Assembly (NCBI GenBank): GCA_016196035.1
Contig: JACPYM010000054.1
Location: forward strand, 62,001-126,000
Length of the DNA stretch: 64,000 bases
Source of the DNA: Acidobacteriota bacterium
GTDB taxonomy: Bacteria; Acidobacteriota; Blastocatellia; RBC074
Reading direction: 5' to 3'
The translations under genes and the position numbers were made by a program. A model generated the notes under the pieces. That model was not told where the DNA came from. It saw nothing but the letters and a program-made list of their open reading frames with translations, and made no database searches. Of this stretch, positions 49,169 to 61,831 are shown piece by piece; within the stretch, counting starts at the first letter, position 1; each line of letters starts with the position of its first letter.

Positions 49169-52100
49169 ATGAAAAACTATGCATTCGCTTTCATCTTGCT
49201 GCTGACGGCAATCACCGCCTCCAACACCGTAACGGGGCAAACCCCTGCGGCAGGCGTGACGGGCCGCGTGACTGACGCCAATGGCGCGGTTGTGGCCGGC
49301 GCGACGATCAAGGTCACCAATCTGGACACCAACATCAGCCAGCAAACGGTGACGAATGAAGCCGGCGATTTCGTCTTGCCTTATCTGAACCCCGCCAGTC
49401 ATGCGCTCGAAGCGCACGCCAACGGCTTTCGCGCGTATCGGCGCGACAGTTTCACGCTGGCGGTCAGCCAGGTCTTGCGCATAGACATCCGCCTGGAAGT
49501 GGGCGCGGCGACCGAGACCGTCAACGTCACCGATACGCCGACGGCGCTCAACACCGAAACCGGCACGCGCGGCGAAGTCACGACCGCCGCCGAGGTGGCC
49601 GAGTTACCCCTGGATGGGCGCAGCTTCAGCGACCTGGCCTTGCTGACGGGCGGCGTGATTCCGCGTGGCGATGGCGGCGACGGCTCGTTCGCGGTGAATG
49701 GCGGGCGCGGCGACAACACGGGCTTTTTGCTGGATGGGATGAACAACACGCAACGGCGCAACACGGGCGCGGTCATCAATCCGCCGCTTGAGAGCATTCA
49801 GGAATTCAAAATGCTGACCTCGGGTTTCTCGGCGGAATACGGGCGTTATGCGGGCGGCATGCTCACCGCCGTGACCAAGAGCGGCAGCAATCGCTTTCAC
49901 GGCGCGCTCTATGAATTCATGCGCAACGATGTGTTTGACGCCAAAGGCTATTTCGACCCCGAACGCTTGAAGCTGCGCCGCAATCAATTCGGCGCGACGG
50001 TTTCGGGGCCGGTCTGGATTCCGAAAATTTACAACGGGCGCAATCGCACCTTCTTTCTGTTCGCCTGGGATTCGCTGCGGCAGGTTGACGGCAATGCTGA
50101 ACGCGCGTTGACGCCGACGCCGGAAATGTTGCGCGGCGATTTTTCCAAAGTCACCGATGCCGCTGGCAAACCGCTGGTGCTGACCGACACGGTGAACAAA
50201 GTGCCGTTTGCGAATAACCAGATTCCGCTCAGCCGCATGGACCCGGTCGCGCTGAAACTGCTCAAGTATTTCCCCGCGCCCAACCTAAGTAGCGGCCCGT
50301 TCAACTTTGTCACACAAGGCAATGCGCGGTCTTCTTTCGACAGCTTCAGCGCCAAAATTGATCACACCCTGAGCGACAAAGACCGCTTGACGGCGGGCGC
50401 GTTCTGGCGCGGGCGCAGCACCTGGACGCCTGTCAACGGCAGCCGTTCGCCGCTGCCCCTTTTCGGTTCGTCGAATACGCCGAACGAAGTGCTGACCTAC
50501 ATTCGTTATCTGCGCACTTTCACGCCGACGATGTATCTGGAAGCGAGCGCCAATTATTCGCGCCGCGACAATCGCGAGGTCTGGCCTTACAGCGCCGACA
50601 ACAGCGACTGGGCGGCGGAAACCGGCTTCAACGGCGGCACGAAAAATCCGATCGCGGCGGGGCCGCCTTACCTGGTCTTTACGGGCTACCTGCCGCTTGG
50701 CCCGGCGTATGACATTCCGAAAATCTGGGCCTTCAACAACTATCAATACGCGGGCGCGCTGACTTGGATTCGCGGCAAGCACTCGTTCAAATTCGGCGCG
50801 GACTTTTTGCGCATGCAGTATTTCTCGCGCAGTTACGGCGACACGCGCGGGCGCGTCAATTTCCTCGGACGGTTCAGCGGCAACCCCATCGCCGATTTCC
50901 TGCTAGGCTGGATTGACAGCGACCGTCGCCAATTGGACGCCACCGGCCCCTATCATCTGGTCTCGAATTACGCGGGCTATGTGCAGGATGATTGGAAGGT
51001 CAGCCGCAACCTGACGCTGAATCTCGGTGTGCGCTATGACTTGATGAAACAGCCGAAAGAGAAATACAACGCGCTGGCCGAATTCATTCCCGCGCTCGGC
51101 AAGATTGTCGTCGCGGGCACGGGCCAGTTATCCGAAGCCGATTTCAACGCGCGCATCGCGGCGGCGAACCTGACGCCCTACATCGTCAAAACCGCTGACG
51201 TGGGCTTGCCCGACACCATCGTGCGCACCGACAAGAACAATTTCGCACCGCGTTTCGGCTTTGCCTGGCGCGTCTTCGGCAATAACAAGACGGTGCTGCG
51301 CGGTGGCTACGGCATCTTTTACGGCTCGAGTTCGCTCTATCGGATGGACGAATACAACGACACCTATCCGTTCGGCGTGACCGAAACGTTCAGCCGCGTC
51401 ACGACCGATCCGCGCCGTTTGACGCTGTCAAATCCGTTCCCGACCGACCGGCGCGGCTTCAGCGGCGTGACCAGCAGCTTCGGGCAGGAAAGCACTGCGC
51501 CCGTCAATCAATACACGCAATCGTGGAGCCTGGCGCTGGAACGCGAACTTGGTCGCGGCACCGTAGTCGAAGTGGCGTATGCCGGATCAAAGGGCACGCA
51601 CTTGCAACGGCGCTACGATTTGAACCAAGCGGGCCGCACGCAGGCGACCAGCACCATCCGGCCCTATCCGGCCTTCAGTTCGATCAACATTATCAACGAT
51701 GGCTCGAATTCGATTTACAACTCCGGCCAGTTGACGGTGCGGCGGCGGGTCTCAAAACAGCTCTTCCTGCGGGCTTCTTACACCTGGTCGAAATCCATTG
51801 ACGAATCGTCCAACACGGGCGGCACGATTGCCTTCAACTTTTCCGCCGCGCAGGACTCGCGCAATTTGAAGCTCGAACGCGGGCGCTCCGATTTCGACAT
51901 CGGCCACGCCTTTGCGGGCAGCTTCATTTGGTCGCCGACGTTCTCGAAACACTGGCTGGCGCGCGATTGGCAATTGGCGGGCACCAGCAATATCTACAGC
52001 GGGCAGCCCTTCACGCCGCGCGTCGCCACGGTGAATTTCGCCAACGGCGAAGCCACGCGCCCCGACCGCCTGGCTTCCGGCAAAGTAGACAATCCGACCG

Positions 52101-52399
52101 TAGACCGCTGGTACGACCGCAGCGCCTTTGTCGTCGTGCCGACGGGTTCCTATCGCTTCGGCAATTCAGGCCGCAACATTCTGGACGGCCCCGGCACCGT
52201 CATCATCAACACTTCGCTCTCGCGCCGCTTCCGCTTTGGCGAAAGCAAAGCTTTTCAATACCGGCTCGAAGCGTTCAACCTGCCCAACCATCCGAATTTC
52301 GGCTTGCCGGAAAATAACGTTGACGTGGCGACGGCGGGTACGATCAAGCGGGCCAAGAACAGCCGCAATTTGCAGATGAGTTTGCGGCTGGAGTTTTAA
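49169..52399 (+). CDS. Oar-like TonB-dependent outer-membrane protein
   Basis: A 1076-residue outer-membrane protein of the Oar/TonB-receptor type. It has a signal peptide (hydrophobic MKNYAFAFILLLTAITAS). A carboxypeptidase-regulatory (beta-sandwich) domain covers about 27-105 (VTGRVTDANGAVVAGATIKV). A plug-like domain follows at about 120-230 (GFLLDGMNNTQRRN, EYGRYAGGMLTAVTKSGSN), then a large beta-barrel that ends in an aromatic residue (LRLEF). Members import large nutrients such as glycans, siderophores or peptides with TonB energy. No SusD-like partner is present next to it. GGAGA precedes the ATG at 49169; the longer frame from 49127 lacks one. Confidence 0.92.
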   Translation: MKNYAFAFILLLTAITASNTVTGQTPAAGVTGRVTDANGAVVAGATIKVTNLDTNISQQTVTNEAGDFVLPYLNPASHALEAHANGFRAYRRDSFTLAVSQVLRIDIRLEVGAATETVNVTDTPTALNTETGTRGEVTTAAEVAELPLDGRSFSDLALLTGGVIPRGDGGDGSFAVNGGRGDNTGFLLDGMNNTQRRNTGAVINPPLESIQEFKMLTSGFSAEYGRYAGGMLTAVTKSGSNRFHGALYEFMRNDVFDAKGYFDPERLKLRRNQFGATVSGPVWIPKIYNGRNRTFFLFAWDSLRQVDGNAERALTPTPEMLRGDFSKVTDAAGKPLVLTDTVNKVPFANNQIPLSRMDPVALKLLKYFPAPNLSSGPFNFVTQGNARSSFDSFSAKIDHTLSDKDRLTAGAFWRGRSTWTPVNGSRSPLPLFGSSNTPNEVLTYIRYLRTFTPTMYLEASANYSRRDNREVWPYSADNSDWAAETGFNGGTKNPIAAGPPYLVFTGYLPLGPAYDIPKIWAFNNYQYAGALTWIRGKHSFKFGADFLRMQYFSRSYGDTRGRVNFLGRFSGNPIADFLLGWIDSDRRQLDATGPYHLVSNYAGYVQDDWKVSRNLTLNLGVRYDLMKQPKEKYNALAEFIPALGKIVVAGTGQLSEADFNARIAAANLTPYIVKTADVGLPDTIVRTDKNNFAPRFGFAWRVFGNNKTVLRGGYGIFYGSSSLYRMDEYNDTYPFGVTETFSRVTTDPRRLTLSNPFPTDRRGFSGVTSSFGQESTAPVNQYTQSWSLALERELGRGTVVEVAYAGSKGTHLQRRYDLNQAGRTQATSTIRPYPAFSSINIINDGSNSIYNSGQLTVRRRVSKQLFLRASYTWSKSIDESSNTGGTIAFNFSAAQDSRNLKLERGRSDFDIGHAFAGSFIWSPTFSKHWLARDWQLAGTSNIYSGQPFTPRVATVNFANGEATRPDRLASGKVDNPTVDRWYDRSAFVVVPTGSYRFGNSGRNILDGPGTVIINTSLSRRFRFGESKAFQYRLEAFNLPNHPNFGLPENNVDVATAGTIKRAKNSRNLQMSLRLEF

Positions 52400-52833
52400 G
52401 GCCAGACTGGTGAGGTTGAGCGGCGGCGTATCAATTCAACAGGTCGGCCAGCGGCGTTCAGCGGTTCGCCCAAGCGAGTATCGCTGAACGTCACTGACTT
52501 TTTAGATCGGTTTTCACTGCGGTGGGCGGAAAACACCCGCAGCGGGACGGTACCGCGCGCGTGAGCAAGCGGAGGTTTAACGGTTCAACCAATGACGCAA
52601 AATTGATGCGCCGCTTGCTTACGCGCGCGGTACCGTTCCAGCATTACCTGGCAACCGCAAGCGCCATTACAAAAAGCCTCTGCTGACAACAGCCACAATG
52701 CCGATTGATGGTTGGCAAAAACATTATCAAGTGGTAAAACCAATTCCCAATCAATCCAGGAACGGCTTGACCTGAGTCATCTGCACGAATTTGGTCAGGC
52801 CGGTAGCGCAGACCCATTCACGAGGAAAACAAA
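52400..52833. other. Intergenic region with MITE-like copy C
   Basis: About 430 bp between two TonB-receptor genes. A 9-bp stem (52455-52463 with 52482-52490) lies soon after the first gene and could be a weak terminator. Copy C of the palindromic element occupies 52503-52665. The right part has GAGGA before the next start. Confidence 0.6.
52503..52665. mobile_element. MITE-like palindromic element, copy C (right end decayed)
   Basis: The left end TAGATCGGTTTTCAC is identical to copy A. The arms GGGACGGTACCGCGCGCG and CGCGCGCGGTACCGTTCC are present. The right terminal repeat has lost the GATCTA end seen in copies A and D. It is in the same orientation as copy A. Confidence 0.75.
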
Positions 52834-55800
52834 ATGACGAGCCTTGGAAAGAATCCTTTCGGCGCAGCGGCAGGCAGCTTGGCCGTGCTGTGTGCCATGC
52901 TTTTGTGCGCTGGCAGCGCGTTCGCCCAGATCAAATCGGGTGCGATCACCGGCACCGTGACTGACCCGACGGGCGCCGTCATTCCCGGCGCGACTGTCAC
53001 TGTCATTAATGCCGAAACCAATGTTTCGACTACCGCTGTCACCGATGCGACAGGCAATTTCAACGTGCCTTATCTCGCGCCGGGCACGTATACGGTCAAC
53101 GTCGAAAAAGCCGCGTCGGGTTTTTCGCGCGCCAGCCGCACGGGCGTCAACGTACTGACCGCGCAGACCCTGCAACTCGAAATCAGGTTACAGGCGGGCG
53201 CGACCAATGACACCGTGACCATCACGGCGGATGCGGCAACGCTGCAAACGACCAGCGCCACTGTGGGCGGCAGCGTCAACGAACGCGTCGTGCAAACGCT
53301 GCCGAACATCACGCACAACCCTTTCTCGTATGTCGCGCTGCAAGCGGGCATCACGCCGCGCGGCGCGTTTAACAATACGCAAAGCACGACCTCCTTCGGC
53401 ATCGGCATTGACGGACGGCGGCAGGCTTCGGCCATCGGCATCAATGGCGGCTCGGCCTTCTCAAATGACATCGTGCTGGACGGCGTCAGCGTGCAAGGTT
53501 CGGCCTGGAACGAAGTCGCCGTGCTGCCCAATCAGGACGCGCTGCAAGAGGTCAAGACGATCACCAACAATTACTCGGCGGAGTATGGCCGCGCCCAAGG
53601 CGTCGTCATTTTCACGACCAAAGGCGGCAGCAATGATTTTCACGGCACGGGTTTCTATCGCATTCGCAACGAAGCGTTGAACGCCAATTCATTCAGCAAC
53701 AACGCCCAGAACATCGGGCGTGGGCCGTTCAAGTCGCACACTTACGGCGGCACTTATGGCGGACGCATCCTGCGCGACCGGGCGTTTTTCTTCGCCAGTT
53801 ACGAAGGGCTGTATTTCAACCGCAACTACGATTATTTGAAGACCGTGCCAACAGCCAAGGAACGCGCGGGCGATTTCAGCGAGACTTACATCAACGTCGG
53901 CGGCAAGCCGGTGCCGATCAAAATCTTCGATCCGTTCAACGTGACGCGCGTCGGCACGACTTCGCAATACACCCGCGCGCAGTTTCCGACCTTCACCGAT
54001 GCGGCGGGCTTGGTGCATACCACGGCGCTGCCCACGACGCGCTTGAACGCGCAGGGGCTGGCGTTGCTCAAAGCCTATCCGCTGCCCAACCGCACGCCGG
54101 ACGACGTGTTTAACAACAACAACTTTTTCAATCGCGGGCTGCAAACCTTCCGCAAAAACAACGTCAACTCGCGCGTGGATTGGAACTGGCGCAACCATAA
54201 TTTCTATTCGACGGGCGGCCTTCAGATGGGCAACATTCAAACGCCGCGTTCGTGGGGCGGCGACAATCCCTATTACAGCCGCAACGAATTCGTCGGCAAT
54301 AAGCAGCCGGACAAGAATCCGTACATCTCCATCGGCGATACCTGGTCAATCAAACCGTCGCTGGTGCTCGACGTGCGTTTCGGCGTCAATCGCATTCACA
54401 GCGACAACGAAGCCGATGCGTTCAAAGATTTCGACTTCAATCAATTCGGCATTCCCAAAGAAATTCAGGCGTTGGATTTGACGGGCGGCTCACCGCCGAC
54501 CTTCCAACCCGGGCGCGTCAGCGATCTCAGCTTCAACATGTTTCTGCACAAACGCGAACGCCAGACCAATTCCGATTTCAACGCCAGCATGACCTGGACG
54601 CACGGGCGCTGGACGCACAAATTCGGCGGCACTTATCGCGTCTTGTTGTCGAATTACAATGACCTGTTTGATTCCGTCAACATCGTGACGGGCGATCAAT
54701 ACACGCGCGCGAACATCAATGCCGACGGTTCGACCACGGGCTTGCCCGCCACGCCCGACGCCACGTACAACGGCCTGGCGCTCGCTTCGGTGGCGCTAGG
54801 CGCGGGCTTTTTGGAAGTGCGTTCGGGCTTCACCGTGCGGCTGGCGCTGGCGCAAAAGTATCAGGCGCTTTACACGCAAAATGACTGGCGCGTGAATGAC
54901 CGGCTGACCTTGAATCTGGGTCTGCGTTACGACATCCAACCGGGACCGACCGAGAGGTTTAACCACATCAGCTCGATTGACCTGAATCAGAAAAACCCCT
55001 TCGGCACGGCGGGCAAGGTCATTTTCCCCGGCGCCAATGTTGACCGGCGCAATATGTGGCCGACCGAATACACAGACTTCGGCCCGCGTTTCGGCGTGGC
55101 CTATCAACTGCGGCGTTCGCTGGTGCTGCGCGGCGGTTACGGCTTGACCTTTGTGCCGTCGAACACGGGCTACAACGACGGCCCGGGCTTTTATGGCGCG
55201 GGGCCGTTTGCGCCCGCGACCATCACGTCGAATCTGAACGCGGGCAACAACTCATCGCCGTATGGGACATCGCCAGCGGGTGTGCTCGTGGCCCCGTTTA
55301 ACAGCCTTTCGATCAATACCATCGTGCAACCGACGGGCACGAACGAGAGCGATCCGGGCATTTACGGCGGCCTCGTGCGGCGCTTCCCGCAGGATTACAA
55401 GAACGGTTATGTGCAACAGTGGAACGCCATCTTTGAACAGAAGATCGGCAACAACTGGATCGTCTCGGCGGGCTACGTCGGTTCGCACGGCAGCCGTTTG
55501 CAAGTGACCTTCATCCCGATCAACAGCGCGCAACTGGTGGATCAGGCGTTGCTCAGCGATTGGCGCAACACCTACATTCAAAGCAACGGGGCGACGAATC
55601 CTTCGACGCAGCAGGTGCAGAATCCCTGGCAACCGGCGACGGGCGCGTTGATTCCGTTCGGCGCGGGCAACATCCGCAACCGCACGATTCAGCGCATCGA
55701 AACCGCCTTCCCCTATCCGCATCACGGCAACAACATTCACCTCACGGTCGGCCAGTCGGATTACCACGCCATGCAATTGCAAGTGACGCGGCAATTCTCG

Positions 55801-56670
55801 AGCGGCCTGCAATTCAACGCGCATTACACCTGGTCGAAGCTGCTCGAAATGAGCAACTACAACGCGCAAAGCAACAACGGCTATGCCGACAGCAACGCCA
55901 ATTACTTTGCCAACATTCGCCCCGATCTGTACCGGACGAATCGCAAGCCTTCGACCAACGACCTGCCGCACCGCATCGTGGCCTCGTGGGTGTATGACAT
56001 GCCCATCGGCGGCGGCAAGCTGCTGGATTTGAAAAACAAGGTGGCGAACGGCGTGCTCGGCGGCTGGCGGCTGGGCGGTTCGGCTTCGATTCAGAGCGGC
56101 CTGGTTTCGCAAATTTCCGGCGGCGCGACGAATGCGATTAACGGCCTGCCCGATTTAGTGCCGGGCGTGGACTTCGAGGTACCGAAGGCCTTGCAAAAAT
56201 GGTACGACGGCAAAACCTCGGTGACGTTGCCGAGCGGGCGCGTCATCACGCCCTGCAATCGCTGCTTCCTGAAATACAACATTGACGCTTTCGCCGGGCG
56301 CGTCGCGACCACGCCCAACGGTGCGCAGGTCGCGGACTTGTTCTGGTACGGCACGTCGGCGGCGGGCTTCAGCGCCATCCGCTCGCCGCTCACCTGGAAC
56401 AGCAACCTCGCATTGGAGCGGAACATCAAGTTCGGCGAACGCTACGCGCTGAACCTGTCGGCGCAGGCGACCAACGTGTTCAACCACACGCAGTTCCGTT
56501 CGAGCATCAACACCAGCACGGGCGGCACGGTGTTGCCCGCGACGATCACGGCGAATCCGACGCAGAATTTGAAGGTCGGGCAATTGCAAAGCTCCGGCAC
56601 ATTTGGCACCTACGGGCTGACGACGAATGACCCGCGCCAGATCGAGATGGTGCTGAAGTTCAGGTTCTAA
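52834..56670 (+). CDS. Oar-like TonB-dependent outer-membrane protein
   Basis: A 1278-residue relative of the preceding receptor. It has a signal peptide (about 1-32, ending in ALA-like FAQ) and a carboxypeptidase-regulatory domain at about 37-110 (ITGTVTDPTGAVIPGATVTV). The plug domain has SNDIVLDGVSVQG and YSAEYGRAQGVVIFTTKGGSN. A long beta-barrel ends in the aromatic signature VLKFRF. Length is above the usual 1000-1100. GAGGA precedes the ATG. It may share a transcript with the receptor 434 bp upstream, though the palindromic copy C lies between them. A strong terminator follows at 56690. Confidence 0.92.
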   Translation: MTSLGKNPFGAAAGSLAVLCAMLLCAGSAFAQIKSGAITGTVTDPTGAVIPGATVTVINAETNVSTTAVTDATGNFNVPYLAPGTYTVNVEKAASGFSRASRTGVNVLTAQTLQLEIRLQAGATNDTVTITADAATLQTTSATVGGSVNERVVQTLPNITHNPFSYVALQAGITPRGAFNNTQSTTSFGIGIDGRRQASAIGINGGSAFSNDIVLDGVSVQGSAWNEVAVLPNQDALQEVKTITNNYSAEYGRAQGVVIFTTKGGSNDFHGTGFYRIRNEALNANSFSNNAQNIGRGPFKSHTYGGTYGGRILRDRAFFFASYEGLYFNRNYDYLKTVPTAKERAGDFSETYINVGGKPVPIKIFDPFNVTRVGTTSQYTRAQFPTFTDAAGLVHTTALPTTRLNAQGLALLKAYPLPNRTPDDVFNNNNFFNRGLQTFRKNNVNSRVDWNWRNHNFYSTGGLQMGNIQTPRSWGGDNPYYSRNEFVGNKQPDKNPYISIGDTWSIKPSLVLDVRFGVNRIHSDNEADAFKDFDFNQFGIPKEIQALDLTGGSPPTFQPGRVSDLSFNMFLHKRERQTNSDFNASMTWTHGRWTHKFGGTYRVLLSNYNDLFDSVNIVTGDQYTRANINADGSTTGLPATPDATYNGLALASVALGAGFLEVRSGFTVRLALAQKYQALYTQNDWRVNDRLTLNLGLRYDIQPGPTERFNHISSIDLNQKNPFGTAGKVIFPGANVDRRNMWPTEYTDFGPRFGVAYQLRRSLVLRGGYGLTFVPSNTGYNDGPGFYGAGPFAPATITSNLNAGNNSSPYGTSPAGVLVAPFNSLSINTIVQPTGTNESDPGIYGGLVRRFPQDYKNGYVQQWNAIFEQKIGNNWIVSAGYVGSHGSRLQVTFIPINSAQLVDQALLSDWRNTYIQSNGATNPSTQQVQNPWQPATGALIPFGAGNIRNRTIQRIETAFPYPHHGNNIHLTVGQSDYHAMQLQVTRQFSSGLQFNAHYTWSKLLEMSNYNAQSNNGYADSNANYFANIRPDLYRTNRKPSTNDLPHRIVASWVYDMPIGGGKLLDLKNKVANGVLGGWRLGGSASIQSGLVSQISGGATNAINGLPDLVPGVDFEVPKALQKWYDGKTSVTLPSGRVITPCNRCFLKYNIDAFAGRVATTPNGAQVADLFWYGTSAAGFSAIRSPLTWNSNLALERNIKFGERYALNLSAQATNVFNHTQFRSSINTSTGGTVLPATITANPTQNLKVGQLQSSGTFGTYGLTTNDPRQIEMVLKFRF

Positions 56671-56689
56671 ACCTACACCTGCTTTAACC

Positions 56690-56738
56690 GACAGCGCCGT
56701 GAGCAAGCCGTGTGCGTGCTCGCGGCGCTGTCTTTTTT
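56690..56738 (+). terminator. Strong rho-independent terminator
   Basis: A 16-bp stem with one G-T pair (GACAGCGCCGTGAGCA against TGCTCGCGGCGCTGTC), then six T residues, 19 bp after the TonB-receptor stop. Confidence 0.93.
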
Positions 56739-56758
56739 GTGCGGGAAAGCGCCGAGCT

Positions 56759-56937
56759 TAGATCGGTTCGCAATTGCGTTTACGGGAGCGCGTTGTGCCG
56801 GGACGATACCGCGCGCGTGAGCAAGCGGCACGTCAAGCTGACGCCCTTGGCCGAATCGCACAGGCTCCGCTTGCTCACGCGCGCGATACCGTCCCGCTGC
56901 GCGGCTTTTCCCATACACTGATGTGAAAACCGATCTA
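56759..56937. mobile_element. MITE-like palindromic element, copy D (179 bp)
   Basis: It runs from TAGATCGGTTCGCAATTGCG to GTGAAAACCGATCTA. It is the reverse-complement counterpart of copy A, with the same length within 2 bp, matching ends and matching internal arms. Its right-hand CTA (56935-56937) is the stop codon of the minus-strand DUF420 gene. Removing the element and one TA would leave TAA there. Confidence 0.85.
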
Positions 56938-57351
56938 GTACATTCGGTAAAGCATCAGGTAAACGATGACGCCGGTCACTGACACGTACAACCACAGCGG
57001 CAGCGTCCAGCGCGCCAGTGCTCTGTGCCGCGCGAACTCGCCTTTTAACGCCCGCGTCAACGTCAGCAGGATCAGCGGCACGATGGCGGCGGCCAGCACC
57101 GTGTGCGTCAGCAAAATCGTCAAGTACACCAGACGCGCCGCGCCCAGCCCTTGAAACTTCGTCGAGCCGTGATGGTAGTGATAGAAGAGGTAGGAGATCA
57201 GAAACACCGTCGAGGTCAGGAAGGCCGCGCTCATACAGGCCCGATGCGCGATGATGTGTTTGCGGCGAATTTGCCAATACCCCAAAGCCAAAAACGTCGC
57301 GCTCGTGGCGTTCAAGCAAGCATTGAGCGCCGGCAGATCAGCAATCGTCAT
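56935..57351 (-). CDS. DUF420 (CtaM-like) cytochrome oxidase-associated membrane protein
   Basis: A 138-residue membrane protein of the DUF420 family, with four hydrophobic helices (about 12-27, 38-57, 72-94, 113-131). Conserved histidines sit in HIIAHRACM, YHYHHGSTKFQG and LTHTVLA. Family members are linked to cytochrome oxidase assembly in Bacillus and many other bacteria, and commonly sit beside the subunit III gene, as here: it starts 3 bp after that gene's stop. The last codon is TAG, contributed by the end of the palindromic element copy D. Confidence 0.88.
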   Translation of the reverse strand: MTIADLPALNACLNATSATFLALGYWQIRRKHIIAHRACMSAAFLTSTVFLISYLFYHYHHGSTKFQGLGAARLVYLTILLTHTVLAAAIVPLILLTLTRALKGEFARHRALARWTLPLWLYVSVTGVIVYLMLYRMY

Positions 57352-57354
57352 AGT

Positions 57355-58014
57355 TCAATTCCAGAGAAACAACATTCCGAATAAAAACAACCAGAGTGCG
57401 CCGATGAAATGCCAGTAAAGCGTCGTGGTATCCATCGTCGCGCGCCGCCGCAGCGTCGTCCAATCGCCGAAGCTGTTTTTGACGACCAGATAAACCAGCG
57501 CTAGCAACCCGCCGAAGAGATGCGCGCCGTGCGCCCCCGTAATCAAAAACGCCAGCCAGGCGCGTTTGTTGACGGTGGCAAAAAAGCCCGCCGTTGAAAG
57601 TTGCCGCAATCCCAACGCTTGCACGCTTAAAAAGAGCAGCCCCAGCACCATCGTCAGCCCCAGCCAGCGGCTGAAATCCGTTTCGCGCCGTTGCCGCAGG
57701 GCGCGCCGGGCGGCTTCGAGTGTGCCGCTGCAACCGAGCACGAGGCCGGAACTGAACCAGAACAGGCGCGGCGTCGTGAGCGGCGAATGTTGCGCATCGA
57801 GCCAGACGTAAACCACGACCAGCGTGATGAACAGCATCGTCACCCAGATGAGCGTCAGCCACATGGCAATGCGATAGCCTTCGGGTGGCGGCTGGCGTTC
57901 GCGTTCAGGCTTGCCGTCATTGCCGCCGCCATATTGCGCCAATTCACCAGCACCGCCGCCGTCACCTCCCTGCTGCAATTGGTGCTCGTCGGTCTTCGTC
58001 AGTGTTACTGCCAA
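57355..58014 (-). CDS. Cytochrome c oxidase subunit III
   Basis: A 219-residue heme-copper oxidase subunit III with five hydrophobic segments between residues about 50 and 215, after a charged, Gly-rich N-terminal tail. The family features GAHGAHLFGG and the final LYWHFIGALWLFLFGMLFLW, with the conserved WHF motif, are clear. The start is TTG 58014. No ATG is available until residue 51, and a GGAG seven bases upstream supports TTG. It is co-transcribed with DUF420 (3-bp gap). Oxidase subunits I and II are not upstream in this window; a TonB receptor is found there instead. Confidence 0.9.
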   Translation of the reverse strand: MAVTLTKTDEHQLQQGGDGGGAGELAQYGGGNDGKPERERQPPPEGYRIAMWLTLIWVTMLFITLVVVYVWLDAQHSPLTTPRLFWFSSGLVLGCSGTLEAARRALRQRRETDFSRWLGLTMVLGLLFLSVQALGLRQLSTAGFFATVNKRAWLAFLITGAHGAHLFGGLLALVYLVVKNSFGDWTTLRRRATMDTTTLYWHFIGALWLFLFGMLFLWN

Positions 58015-58137
58015 ACTTAAACTCCAGTGCCAGCTTGTGATTTTTGTATCCGTAGCCCGGCCACGAATGCAGTGAGACGACTGCTGGGCATGAGTAGCGC
58101 AACCTGCCGAGTGCGCTACTCATGCCTGAAGCGCCTT

Positions 58138-61377
<3,240 letters not shown>

Positions 61378-61831
61378 TGCGGATTTCTCCTTCGTTGGAT
61401 CGTTCATTTTAGGTGCTTCGTTAAGCGGTGCAGGCTGGCATCTTATCGGTAGTGAATTGTTAGAAGCAACCGGTAAGGCAGTGGGCGGACTTGCGATAAG
61501 TTTTTTGGCTTGTCATTACCATAAACTTTTGCTTCCTGTAAAAAATCCGGTGATGACAATGTAGGGGCAGACCTGGGTGTTGCCCCGGTGGCAGCAGACG
61601 GCATCGCAGGCCGCAAAAGCGACCGGGGCAGACACTCAGGTCTGCCCCTACATTGTCACCGAAAAATTTACCGGAAGAACTTTTGCGTTTAGCGATTCCT
61701 GCCTTTTGCCTGAAAGGTCCCAGGTTTGATTTGATTGCTGTGTGGTGGGGCGACAACACGTCACCGCTGCTGGCGCGTGTAACGTAAAGGTACGCGCTGA
61801 CGCTGACGCCTTGCCCGCTGCAAAATGAACG
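61378..61831. other. Intergenic region with inverted-repeat element
   Basis: About 450 bp between two minus-strand genes. Most of it is taken by the inverted-repeat element at 61527-61684. The left end probably carries the promoter of the TonB receptor; I see no gene. Confidence 0.5.
61527..61684. mobile_element. MITE-like element with GTAGGGGCAGACCTG inverted repeats
   Basis: A 22-bp perfect repeat (61554-61575, TGACAATGTAGGGGCAGACC plus TG) is the exact reverse complement of 61637-61658. The outer 25 bp on each side also match imperfectly (TTTTGCTTCCTGTAAAAAAT against GCAAAAGTTCTTCCGGTAAA, read inward). The inside (about 60 bp) contains further small palindromes (CCGGGGCAGAC type). No reading frame. 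Similar GTAGGGGC-type interspersed repeats are widespread in bacteria. Confidence 0.75.
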
